The notes below the pieces were generated by a model, which was not told the origin of the DNA, did not search any database, and saw nothing but the letters and a program-made list of their open reading frames with translations. Positions 25,601 to 32,873 of a stretch of 64,000 nucleotides of DNA are shown in pieces. The stretch lies in assembly GCA_041912595.1 (NCBI GenBank), contig JAYRMR010000016.1:1-64000 (forward strand), written 5' to 3'. A program made the translations under genes and the position numbers. Position 1 is the stretch's first letter. The number at the start of each line of letters is the position of its first letter. The DNA is from Roseateles_B sp041912595 (lineage in GTDB: Bacteria; Pseudomonadota; Gammaproteobacteria; Burkholderiales; Burkholderiaceae_C).

Positions 25601-26149
25601 TCACTCCTGGACCAGCTTGACGAGCACCTGCTGCTGCCAGTTCATCAGCATGAGGGTGCGGTCCTCGAGGTGCCAGCGCTGGACCTCGCCGAGCGTCTCA
25701 ATCAGCCGGCGCTCCTGCGACATCCCTTGCGGGCAGGCCATCATCGTCGTGACCACGCGCTTGAAGGTCAGCCGTGCGCCGTCGATCGAGAAGCTGCCCA
25801 TCAGGCGGTTGCAGCCCCCGCTGCCGCTGAGGCGCAGATGCGACGGATCCAGGATCAGATGCGGCGCCCGCTGCCCGCCGGCGGCCGGCCCGAGCGGCGC
25901 CCCGAGCAGCTCCTGCACCCGCCAGCGCACGCCGAACAGGCCCTGCAGCAGCGCCTGCTGCGCGCCGGCCGGCACCGAGGCGGCCTCGGGCGGCGCCGAT
26001 GCGGCGTCCGCGACGGGACGCTCGGCGGCCGAGCCCGCCAGGGCCGTGGCCATCAGGCCGGCTGCGATCAGCCAGCGCCCGGGACGCGCGCCGAAGACGC
26101 GGACCGACCGGCGATGGCGGCGAACAAAGGCAGGGGTGCGCAGGCTCAT
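25601..26149 (-). CDS. META-domain (HslJ-like) exported protein
   Basis: A 182-residue protein with an N-terminal basic stretch and a hydrophobic segment (WLIAAGLMATALAGSAAE) that reads as a late signal peptide. Residues ~70-180 form a META/HslJ domain: a WRVQELLG start, LSGSGGCNRLMGSFSIDG, LTFKRVVTTMMACPQGM and a final strand LMNWQQQVLVKLV. The GGCNR and AC motifs are diagnostic. META-domain proteins are often envelope lipoproteins linked to stress or heat, but this copy lacks an obvious lipobox. It is divergent from the histidine kinase gene 276 bases away. Confidence 0.82.
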   Translation of the reverse strand: MSLRTPAFVRRHRRSVRVFGARPGRWLIAAGLMATALAGSAAERPVADAASAPPEAASVPAGAQQALLQGLFGVRWRVQELLGAPLGPAAGGQRAPHLILDPSHLRLSGSGGCNRLMGSFSIDGARLTFKRVVTTMMACPQGMSQERRLIETLGEVQRWHLEDRTLMLMNWQQQVLVKLVQE

Positions 26150-26207
26150 CAGCGCATGTTAGCGGCCCTTCGGCATCGCGCGCGGCGCAGTCGCAGGCGC
26201 GGTCTGG

Positions 26208-26227
26208 TGGCTGCGCGGGCCAGCCAC
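26208..26227. repeat. Inverted repeat between META gene and kinase gene
   Basis: GTGGCTG (26208-26214) and CAGCCAC (26221-26227) form perfect 7-base arms around CGCGGG in the divergent intergenic region. It could be an operator or the leader hairpin of either gene; nothing else decides. Confidence 0.35.
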
Positions 26228-26425
26228 TGAAGTGATGCCGGGAACCCCCTACCTTGCGAGCTCTTACAGCTTGACCCTCTTTGAAACGACCACCTAATCT
26301 GCTGCGGCAAACGACATGCCTGGTCCCCGTGTTGCCCGGTCACCGGTCCTCGTCTGCAGGGTGATGCCGCGCGAAAAGCGCCGCAGGCCCTCCTCTCGAA
26401 ACGTCCAGGCAATGAGGTTCCGCCC

Positions 26426-27124
26426 ATGAACAGCCCTCGCCGGGGTCCCGACGCCAGAACAACGAATCCGCCGGGTCCCTTCGCCCTGGCGCCCCCCGCC
26501 GCCCAGCCGCTGCAACTGGCCCGCATCCTGCACGACGAGCTCTGCCAGCTCCTGTCCCTCGGGCTGGTCCATCTGGCCCAGGCCCGCCGCGAGCAGCCCG
26601 ACACCGACCCCCTGCGCAAGGCCGAGCTGCGCGTGCTGGACGCACTGCAGTCCTGCCGCCGGCTGATCGAGCAGGTTCGCAGCCCGGCCATGCCCACGCC
26701 CGTGGCCGGCTTTGCCGATCTCGCCGCGGGACTGCACCGCAGCGTGCAGGACCTGGCCGACCAGCACCAGCAGCAGCTGGGCTTCAGCGCCCTGGGGCAC
26801 ACGGAGCAGCTGCCGCCCGGCACGGTGCAGACCCTGCTCGCCGCCAGCCGCGGCCTGCTGATCAACGCCTGCCAGCATGGCCGTCCGTCCTCGGCGCGGC
26901 TGCGTCTGGTGGGCGGCCACCGCCAGCTGCGCATCAGCGTGACCAACACCGCGCCGCCGGGCACCCTCCCCGGCGACACCCCCGAACGACGCCTTGCTGG
27001 CGGCCGCGGCCTGAGCCTCGTGCGCGAGCAGCTGTCCACCATCGACGCCCAGCTGCTCTGGCAACGGCAGAGCGACCGCGTCCACGCCGCCATCCTCTGG
27101 CCTGCTCCCAGGAGTGCCGCATGA
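26426..27124 (+). CDS. Compact cytoplasmic histidine kinase of the NarX/UhpB (HisKA_3) type
   Basis: A 232-residue kinase with no membrane segment and no recognisable sensor domain. After a ~30-residue Pro-rich start comes the HisKA_3 helix LARILHDELCQLLSLGLVHL with phosphoacceptor His36. The ATPase domain follows with an N box (GLLINACQHG, Asn147) and a G box (AGGRGLSLVR, 191-200). The usual DxGxG motif is replaced by VTNTAPPG, so ATP binding may be weakened. It overlaps the response-regulator start (ATGA), so the two form a pair. They are directly upstream of the contractile injection genes on the same strand, which suggests control of that locus; this is inference. Confidence 0.8.
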   Translation: MNSPRRGPDARTTNPPGPFALAPPAAQPLQLARILHDELCQLLSLGLVHLAQARREQPDTDPLRKAELRVLDALQSCRRLIEQVRSPAMPTPVAGFADLAAGLHRSVQDLADQHQQQLGFSALGHTEQLPPGTVQTLLAASRGLLINACQHGRPSSARLRLVGGHRQLRISVTNTAPPGTLPGDTPERRLAGGRGLSLVREQLSTIDAQLLWQRQSDRVHAAILWPAPRSAA

Positions 27125-27777
27125 AGTCCATCCGCCTGGTGATCGCCGACGACCACAAGCTGGTCCGCGAGGGCCTGGTCGCCCTGCTCGAACGCGAGGC
27201 CGACATCTGCGTGCTCGCCGAGGCGCGCGACGGCATGGAGCTCATGCGCCACTGCCGCGAGCTCGCGCCCGACGTCGCGCTGGTGGACCTGTGCATGCCC
27301 GGCCTCAACGGCATCGAGGCCATCCAGCACATGCGCAAGGAGGACTGGGGGCCGCGCTGCATCGCGCTGTCCGTCCAGGCCGACGCCGCCCAGGTGCGCC
27401 AGGTGCTCGACGCCGGCGCGCGCGGCTACCTGCTCAAGCACAACTCCTACGAGGAGCTGGCGCGCGGCGTGCGCAACGTCATGATGGGCCAGGTCTTCGT
27501 CAGCGGCGAGCTGATGGGTGCCCTGCTGCAGCCCCAGCTCACGCCCCCGCGGGACAGCCACCGCCTGACGCCGCGCGAACGGCAGATGGTGCAGCTGCTC
27601 TCGGAGGGCTACAGCGCCCAGGAGATCGCCGACCAGCTCCACCTGAGCGCCAAGACGGTCGCGACGCACCGCGAGAACGTCTTCGCCAAGCTGCAGATCC
27701 ACGGCATTGCCGAGCTGACGCGCTTCGCGCTGCGCGAGGGCATCAGCAGCCTGGATGTCCACCGCAGCCGGCACTGA
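27121..27777 (+). CDS. LuxR/FixJ-family response regulator
   Basis: A 218-residue regulator. Its receiver domain has Asp10/Asp11 and phosphoacceptor Asp56 (VALVDLCMPGLNG) and the conserved Lys of YLLKHN. A LuxR-type helix-turn-helix lies at about 150-205 (LTPRERQMVQLLSEGYSAQEIADQL ... KTVATHRENVFAKL). It is coupled to the kinase by a 4-base overlap. The next gene on the strand, 234 bases on, is the first gene of the injection-system locus, and the gap contains a 9-base direct repeat (GACCTAGAT) that could be its binding site. The target genes are not proven. Confidence 0.88.
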   Translation: MKSIRLVIADDHKLVREGLVALLEREADICVLAEARDGMELMRHCRELAPDVALVDLCMPGLNGIEAIQHMRKEDWGPRCIALSVQADAAQVRQVLDAGARGYLLKHNSYEELARGVRNVMMGQVFVSGELMGALLQPQLTPPRDSHRLTPRERQMVQLLSEGYSAQEIADQLHLSAKTVATHRENVFAKLQIHGIAELTRFALREGISSLDVHRSRH

Positions 27778-27786
27778 GCCGCCGCC

Positions 27787-27806
27787 GGTCAGGCAAGACC
27801 TGACCC
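27787..27806 (+). repeat. Dispersed 15-base motif forming a hairpin
   Basis: GGCAAGACCTGACCC at 27792-27806 is an exact copy of the dispersed motif. Here the preceding bases extend it to GGTCAGG-CAAGA-CCTGACC, a perfect 7-base stem just 10 bases after the response-regulator stop. CCCAACTTTT follows, so this copy may also act as a weak terminator. Confidence 0.65.
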
Positions 27807-27827
27807 CCAACTTTTCCGCGAACCTTG

Positions 27828-27865
27828 CATCGCCCCCGCCGGCCACGCCGCCGCCGGGGGCGATG
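27828..27865. repeat. Stem-loop before the injection-system operon
   Basis: CATCGCCCCC (27828-27837) and GGGGGCGATG (27856-27865) are perfect 10-base inverted arms with an 18-base loop. No T run follows, so it is not a standard terminator. Confidence 0.45.
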
Positions 27866-27930
27866 TGCTTCATGGATCGCGCCGCGTCACGGGGCCGTTC
27901 TCCGCATCGGACCGAGGGCCCTCAGCATTT

Positions 27931-27986
27931 GACCTAGATGAATTCCGTGCCCTGCCGATGGCGGCCGCGCGGGGCGGGACCTAGAT
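27931..27986 (+). promoter_or_regulatory. Putative promoter/operator region of the injection-system operon
   Basis: GACCTAGAT occurs twice (27931-27939 and 27978-27986), 47 bases apart start to start, in the gap ahead of the first injection-system gene. TTGACC overlaps the first copy. These repeats are candidates for recognition by the adjacent LuxR-type regulator. No complete sigma-70 promoter was identified. Confidence 0.35.
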
Positions 27987-28011
27987 TTGCATCCTGCCCT
28001 CGCGCCCCGCC

Positions 28012-28593
28012 ATGATCGACGCCGCCCTCACCCAGATCGCCAGCCAGCTGAACGTGCACCTGCGCCATCGCTTCCAGGTGAGCGAGGACCTGGCCGTGCT
28101 GTCGAACCTGCTCGAGCAGAACGGCACGCTCGTGCCGCTCATCGCCAACAAGCTGGTGCTCTTCCTCGTGGGTGTCGAGCAGGACGCCTACGCCCATCGC
28201 GCGATCGGCATGGGCCTGAATGCGCAGGGGCAGCTGCGTGGCGCCGAGCCGGTCTTCCTGAACCTGCTGATGATGTGCGCCGCCAACTTCAGCGGCAGCA
28301 ACTACCCGGAGGCGCTGAAGTTCCTCTCCGGCGCCATCCACTTCTTCCACGAGCGCCCCGTGCTCGACCACCAGAACACCCCGGGGCTGGATCCGAGGCT
28401 GGACAAGCTCGTGCTGAACATCGAGAACCTCAGCAGCGCCGAGATGCACAGCCTGTGGGGCATCCACAGCGGCCGCTACCTGCCCTCGGTGCTCTACCGC
28501 ATCCGCATGGTCAGCCTCAGCGGGCAGCACGTCCTGGGCCGCGAGACGCCGATCTCGCAGGTCGATCCCCGGTCCCTGCGAGGGCTCTCATGA
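28012..28593 (+). CDS. Contractile injection system cap protein, Pvc16/DUF4255-like
   Basis: A 193-residue protein of the DUF4255 (Pvc16_N) family. The N-terminus MIDAALTQIASQLNVHLRHRF and the core LVLFLVGVEQDAYAH...NLLMMCAANFSGSNYPEALKFLSGAIHFFHERPVL match the family. YLPSVLYRIRMVSLSG is the usual C-terminal strand pair. In eCIS particles such as PVC and AFP, Pvc16/Afp16 caps the end of the sheath-tube trunk and sets its length. Here it is the first gene rather than the last, as in many eCIS loci outside the PVC group. The following gene overlaps its stop (ATGA). Confidence 0.9.
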   Translation: MIDAALTQIASQLNVHLRHRFQVSEDLAVLSNLLEQNGTLVPLIANKLVLFLVGVEQDAYAHRAIGMGLNAQGQLRGAEPVFLNLLMMCAANFSGSNYPEALKFLSGAIHFFHERPVLDHQNTPGLDPRLDKLVLNIENLSSAEMHSLWGIHSGRYLPSVLYRIRMVSLSGQHVLGRETPISQVDPRSLRGLS

Positions 28594-29309
28594 ACGCGCG
28601 CCTGATGAGCTGGCAGGCCCTGCTGGTGCTGCGCCTGCGCCATGGCTACTTCGCCGGCGGCCGGCCGCAGCGCCTGCGCCTGCGCGCGACGCCGGAGACC
28701 GCCGCCTTCGTGGCCCGCCACCAGCTCGTGGAACGCTGCGACGGCACCGAGCTGTGGCTGCATGCGCCCGCCGACCGGCTCGACACGCTGTGGTCCGAGC
28801 GCCTGCAGGCCGGCGGCCTGCCGCGGCGGCTGCAGTGGCAGCTGGAATCGACGGACCCGGACTACCTGCTCTACACCGACCGCCGCGCCCCGCGCCTGCT
28901 GGAGGCGCCGCTGATCGACGCCGGCGTCGCCACGCTGCAGGACCTGCCGGGCCGGGCGCCGGGCGAGCTCGTCGTCGAGCTCCGCCCCCGCCTGTGCACC
29001 TGGAAGTACCTGCTGATGGGCGACTGGGACGCCGAGGCCCCGCAGCTGGAGATCGCCGGCCAGCCCGACGCCTTCCGCCGCGACGAGGACGAGCGCCTGC
29101 CCGACGGCCGCACGGCCTGGGTCTTCCGCTCCCGCCGGCGCTGGCCGATGGGCGCGCTGGGCCCGCAGCACCTGGTTTTGAAGGACCTCGCAGGACGCCG
29201 CGAACGCATCCTGCAGGCCCGCCTGCCCCTGGCCGCTCCGCGCGGCCTGATCCTCGAGAAGCGCCATGGTCGCACGCGGCCAGTGAGCGAGATCTTTGTT
29301 CACCCCTAG
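28590..29309 (+). CDS. Uncharacterised eCIS-operon protein
   Basis: A 239-residue protein translationally coupled to the cap gene (ATGA at 28590) and followed after 9 bases by the sheath gene. It has no signal peptide or membrane segment, so it should act in the cytoplasm or the particle. Visible segments are SWQALLVLRLRHGYFAGG, WQLESTDPDYLLYTDRR, CTWKYLLMGDW, RTAWVFRSRRRWPM and ILEKRHGRTRPVSEIFVHP. It looks like a beta-rich protein with a paired-domain layout. The invariant position between cap and sheath suggests an assembly factor or a cap-sheath adaptor, but no family was recognised. Confidence 0.75.
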   Translation: MNARLMSWQALLVLRLRHGYFAGGRPQRLRLRATPETAAFVARHQLVERCDGTELWLHAPADRLDTLWSERLQAGGLPRRLQWQLESTDPDYLLYTDRRAPRLLEAPLIDAGVATLQDLPGRAPGELVVELRPRLCTWKYLLMGDWDAEAPQLEIAGQPDAFRRDEDERLPDGRTAWVFRSRRRWPMGALGPQHLVLKDLAGRRERILQARLPLAAPRGLILEKRHGRTRPVSEIFVHP

Positions 29310-29318
29310 GAGAGCCCT

Positions 29319-30932
29319 ATGGCCGTTATGAAGACGCCAGGCGTTTACATCGTCGAGAAGAACGCCTTCCCCAACTCCGTGGTCGAGGTCGCGACCGCGG
29401 TCCCGGCCTTTGTCGGCCACACGGAGTTCGCGGACAACCGCAACAAGCCGCTGGCCCTGACGCCCTGGCGCATCAGCTCCATGGCCGAGTACCACCAGTT
29501 CTTCGGCGGTCCGCCCAAGCCCGTCTTCAAGCTGGAGGAGACCGCCGATCAGCCGGACTTCATGGCCCAGACGGTGGTGGACGATCCGTCCAGCAAGAAG
29601 GGCTACCGGATGACGCAGCTGGACGGCCCGGACGGCGGCAGCTACACGCTCTACCAGGCGCTGCGCCACTTCTACCAGAACGGCGGCGGCCCCTGCTACA
29701 TCGTCTCCGTGGGCACCTACAAGCAGGAGCTCGATCCCGACCGCTTCAAGCTGGGCATCGACGAGCTGCTGAAGGAGCAGGAGCCCACCATGCTGCTGGT
29801 GCCCGAGGCCGTGAAGCTCAAGGAAGAGCAATGCACGGACCTGCAGCAGGCCATGCTGCAGCACTGCGGCAACCGCATGCGCAACCGCGTCGCCATCCTG
29901 GACGTCTACAACGGCCACAAGGCCCTCAATGACGACAACCCGGTCGGCAAGTTCCGCGACAACCTGGGCATCAACTTCCTGGACTTCGCGGCCGCCTACT
30001 ACCCGTGGCTGAACACCACCGTCGTCGGCGAGAAGGACCTGAGCTTCGAGAACGTCTCCGCGGACAGCATCGACCTGCTCAAGTCCCTGATCCGTGCCGA
30101 GCTGCGCATCGCCAGCCCGCTGCCGGATGGCGTGAGCGCCCAGACCCGCGCCCTGAACGACGCCATCGACGAGATCAACGGCGACTTCGCCAAGCTGGTC
30201 ACCGACGAGGCCGCCAAGCGCCCCAACGCCAAGCCGCTGACGCCCGACGAGCTGGCCGCCGGCATCCTGGCGCGCAAGGCGCTGCTGAACAAGACGCTGA
30301 GCCGCCACAGCTCGGTCTTCAACACCGTGCTGGCCGAGTCCCGCCGTCATCTCAACGTCATGCCGCCCAGCAGCGCCATGGCCGGCATCTACACCATGGT
30401 GGACAACACCCGCGGCGTGTGGAAGGCCCCGGCCAATGTGAGCCTCGCCGGGGTGACCTCGCCCTGCGTGAGCATCTCGGCCGAGCAGCAGGAAGACCTC
30501 AACGTCACGCCGCAGGGCAAGTCCATCAACGCCATCCGCAGCTTCATCGGCGAGGGCGTGCTCGTGTGGGGTGCCCGCACCCTGGACGGCAACAGCCTCG
30601 ACTGGCGCTACGTCAACGTGCGCCGCACGATGATCATGCTGGAGGAGTCCTGCCGCCTGGCCGCCAAGGCCCTGGTGTTCGAGCCCAATGTGGCCAATAC
30701 CTGGGTGACCATCAAGAGCATGATCAGCAACTTCCTCACGAGCGTGTGGAAGCGCGGCGGCCTGATGGGGGCCGTGCCCGAGGACGCGTTCAGCGTCCAC
30801 GTGGGCCTGGGCGAGACCATGACGCCCGACGACGTGCTCGAAGGCATCCTGCGCGTCACCGTCCTGGTGGCCATGGTGCGCCCGGCCGAGTTCATCGAGA
30901 TCACCTTCCAGCAGCAGATGCCCAAGTCCTGA
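29319..30932 (+). CDS. Contractile tail sheath protein (Pvc2/Afp2-like)
   Basis: A 537-residue phage-type sheath protein. MKTPGVYIVEKNAFPNSVVEVATAVPAFVGHTE is the family N-terminus, and the C-terminal domain has VWGARTLDGNSLDWRYVNVRR then MIMLEESCRLAAKALVFEPN. A MMLLVPE-type strand and CGNRMRNRVAILDVYNG mark the middle domain. Sheath subunits wrap the tube and contract to drive it. Only one sheath gene is present, while PVC has three. The ATG at 29319 follows AGGAG. A central region (about residues 240-320) is Ala/Asp-rich and helical, probably a surface insertion. Confidence 0.96.
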   Translation: MAVMKTPGVYIVEKNAFPNSVVEVATAVPAFVGHTEFADNRNKPLALTPWRISSMAEYHQFFGGPPKPVFKLEETADQPDFMAQTVVDDPSSKKGYRMTQLDGPDGGSYTLYQALRHFYQNGGGPCYIVSVGTYKQELDPDRFKLGIDELLKEQEPTMLLVPEAVKLKEEQCTDLQQAMLQHCGNRMRNRVAILDVYNGHKALNDDNPVGKFRDNLGINFLDFAAAYYPWLNTTVVGEKDLSFENVSADSIDLLKSLIRAELRIASPLPDGVSAQTRALNDAIDEINGDFAKLVTDEAAKRPNAKPLTPDELAAGILARKALLNKTLSRHSSVFNTVLAESRRHLNVMPPSSAMAGIYTMVDNTRGVWKAPANVSLAGVTSPCVSISAEQQEDLNVTPQGKSINAIRSFIGEGVLVWGARTLDGNSLDWRYVNVRRTMIMLEESCRLAAKALVFEPNVANTWVTIKSMISNFLTSVWKRGGLMGAVPEDAFSVHVGLGETMTPDDVLEGILRVTVLVAMVRPAEFIEITFQQQMPKS

Positions 30933-31010
30933 CCGGGACGGCATTCGACTGGCCGCAGGGCGGCGCGCTAGCCCCCCTGCCCCCAAGGCAACAAGCAATG
31001 GAGCAAAGAA

Positions 31011-31469
31011 ATGGCTGATGACGGTTCCAAGCAATCCACCAATGTGTGGCCCTTGCCCAAGTTCTATTTCCAGGTGAAGTGGGATTCCGCCGTGCTGTCC
31101 TTCGAGGAAGTCTCGGGGCTGGACGTGGAGGCCCAGCCCATCGAGTACCGGCATGGCGACAGCCCCGTCTTCTCGGCGATCAAGATGCCGGGTCTCAAGA
31201 AGTACGGCAACGTGACCATGAAGAAGGGCGTGTTCAAGTCGGACAACAAGTTCTGGGAGTGGTTCAACCAGATCAAGATGAACACCATCAAGCGCGTGCC
31301 GGTCACGATCAGCCTGCTGGACGAGGAAGGCAAGCCCACGATGGTGTGGACGCTGACCAATGCCTGGCCGAGCAAGATCACCGGCACGGACCTCAAGTCC
31401 GAGGGCAACGAGGTGGCCGTCGAGACGATCGAGATCGTCCACGAGGGCCTCACGATCGCCAACGCCTGA
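31011..31469 (+). CDS. eCIS inner tube protein 1 (Pvc1-like, T4 gp19 family)
   Basis: A 152-residue protein of the T4-like tail tube (gp19) family: LPKFYFQVKWDSAVLSFEEVSGLDVEAQPIEYRHGDSP, then MPGLKKYGNVTMKKGVF and a C-terminal VAVETIEIVHEGL. This subunit should stack as hexameric rings to form the inner tube that the sheath ejects. It lies 78 bases after the sheath and 7 bases before a second tube gene. It is the best candidate for the main tube protein, by length and by match to Pvc1/Afp1. Confidence 0.95.
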   Translation: MADDGSKQSTNVWPLPKFYFQVKWDSAVLSFEEVSGLDVEAQPIEYRHGDSPVFSAIKMPGLKKYGNVTMKKGVFKSDNKFWEWFNQIKMNTIKRVPVTISLLDEEGKPTMVWTLTNAWPSKITGTDLKSEGNEVAVETIEIVHEGLTIANA

Positions 31470-31476
31470 GGTCGCG

Positions 31477-31992
31477 ATGGCTGAGAAGCTCCCCGCCTGG
31501 ATGCGTTCGGTCGCCGCCTTCGCGGCGCCCACGCCCCCGGCCGAGATGCCGGTGGCCTTCGCCTTCCGCGTCTCGCTCCTGCGCATGCCGGGCCAGCCCA
31601 ATCCGGTCACGGCCTCGTTCCAGGAGGTGTCCGGCCTCGAGCACAGCCTCAATACCGAGGATGTGCCCGAGGGCGGGGAGAACCGCTTCGTCCACCAACT
31701 GCCCACGCAGCCCAAGCCGCGCCGGCTGCAGCTCAAGCGCGGCCTGGTGCAGCGCGACGGCAGCTTCGTCGGCTGGTGCCGGCGCAATCTCCAGGGCGGC
31801 CTGGGCGACCCGCTGCAGCTCATCGACGTGCAGGTGCAGCTGATCGACGCCGACCGCCGCCCGCTGATGGTCTGGGCCTGCAACAACGCCTACCCCGTCC
31901 GCTGGAGCGTCAACGGCTTCGAGTCCCAACGCAACGAGGTGGCCATCGAGGAAGTCGAGCTGGCCTACCAGACGCTGGTGAGCCCGTCATGA
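31477..31992 (+). CDS. eCIS inner tube protein 2 (Pvc5-like, gp19 family)
   Basis: A 171-residue second tube-family protein with the same core (FAFRVSLLRMPGQPNPVTASFQEVSGLEHSLNTEDVPEGGEN and NEVAIEEVELAYQTLV). A 20-residue N-terminal extension (MAEKLPAWMRSVAAFAAPTP) is not seen in tube 1. In PVC the Pvc5-type tube sits near the baseplate as an initiator. It starts 7 bases after the tube 1 stop and its stop overlaps the next ATG (ATGA). WCRRNLQGGLGDPLQLIDVQV matches the family insertion seen in Pvc5/Afp5. Confidence 0.92.
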   Translation: MAEKLPAWMRSVAAFAAPTPPAEMPVAFAFRVSLLRMPGQPNPVTASFQEVSGLEHSLNTEDVPEGGENRFVHQLPTQPKPRRLQLKRGLVQRDGSFVGWCRRNLQGGLGDPLQLIDVQVQLIDADRRPLMVWACNNAYPVRWSVNGFESQRNEVAIEEVELAYQTLVSPS

Positions 31993-32198
31993 GCCTGGAA
32001 GTGCGACAGCTGGTGCTCAAGGCGACGGTGGCCGATGGCGCCGACGAGGACAGCGGCGACGATCGGCCGCACGCGTCCGGCGCGGCCCCGGAGGACGGCG
32101 CCACGCCGGCGCTCGACCCCGAGCAGCTCAAGCAGGAGATCCTCGCGGCCTGCCGCCAGTGGTTCCAGGACGCCCTGCGCCAGCAGCGCGAGCGTTGA
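31989..32198 (+). CDS. Small eCIS protein, DUF5908/Pvc6-like
   Basis: A 69-residue protein with the family start MSLEVRQLVLKATV, an acidic disordered middle (DGADEDSGDD) and a C-terminal helix EQLKQEILAACRQWFQDALRQQ. DUF5908 proteins are found almost only in eCIS loci, at this place between the second tube and the LysM tube-initiator gene. Their role is unknown; they may assist baseplate assembly. It is coupled to tube 2 by overlap and has 2 bases to the next start. Confidence 0.88.
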   Translation: MSLEVRQLVLKATVADGADEDSGDDRPHASGAAPEDGATPALDPEQLKQEILAACRQWFQDALRQQRER

Positions 32199-32200
32199 TC

Positions 32201-32869
32201 ATGAGCAAGCTGCCCCTCACCATCACGCAGCTGGTGCCCAACAGCAACCCGCCGCAGCCCGACAAGAGCAAGCGCTTCAAGGTGCAGATCAACCCGTCGG
32301 AGTTCAGCCAGACGCGGCGGATCCGCTACAACCGCCAGCGCACGCAGGGCCAGAACAGCAACCCGATGCGCTTCAGCGCCATCGACCCGGGCACGATCAC
32401 CTTCAGCCTGGTGCTCGATGGCACCGGCGCGGTGGGCGGCGACGGCCCGCCGGTGGAGGTCGTGACGCAGCTCGAGCAGCTCAGCCGCATCGTCTACAAC
32501 TACGACAGCAGCGCCCACGAGCCGCACCACGTGCAGGTGGGCTGGGGCACGCTGATCTTCAACGGGCGGCTGCAGTCCTTCACGACGCAGTACACGCTCT
32601 TCAAGCCGAGCGGCGCCCCGCTGCGGGCGCGCTGCGAGCTGAGCTTCGTCGGCTTCGCGAGCAACACGCAGGCCAATCTCGAGGCCAACCGCTCCTCGCC
32701 CGACCTCAGCCATGCCGTCGAGGTCGTCGAGGGCGACACCCTGCCCCTGCTGTGCCTGCGCATCTATGGCGATGCCCGCTACTACCCCGAGGTGGCCGCC
32801 TTCAACGGCCTGCGGGAGTTCCGCCGCCTGCCGCCCGGCCTGCGCCTGCATTTCCCGCCGCTGAGCTGA
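32201..32869 (+). CDS. eCIS tube-baseplate adaptor with LysM domain (Pvc7-like)
   Basis: A 222-residue protein. The first ~150 residues form the CIS tube-type domain (FKVQINPSEFSQTRRIRYNRQRTQGQNSNPMRFSAIDPGTITFSLVLDGTG). The C-terminal ~50 residues are a LysM module (VVEGDTLPLLCLRIYGDARYYPEVAAFNGL). In PVC, Pvc7 joins the tube to the spike and baseplate. The ATG at 32201 follows the previous stop by 2 bases; a longer frame to 32159 would overlap that gene. The start choice matches the family (MSKLPLTIT). Confidence 0.93.
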   Translation: MSKLPLTITQLVPNSNPPQPDKSKRFKVQINPSEFSQTRRIRYNRQRTQGQNSNPMRFSAIDPGTITFSLVLDGTGAVGGDGPPVEVVTQLEQLSRIVYNYDSSAHEPHHVQVGWGTLIFNGRLQSFTTQYTLFKPSGAPLRARCELSFVGFASNTQANLEANRSSPDLSHAVEVVEGDTLPLLCLRIYGDARYYPEVAAFNGLREFRRLPPGLRLHFPPLS

Positions 32870-32873
32870 CGCC

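Noticed and set aside
28494..31886. Open frame of 1130 codons on the minus strand opposite the sheath and tube genes
   Set aside because: It crosses several well-supported plus-strand genes and has no recognisable protein.
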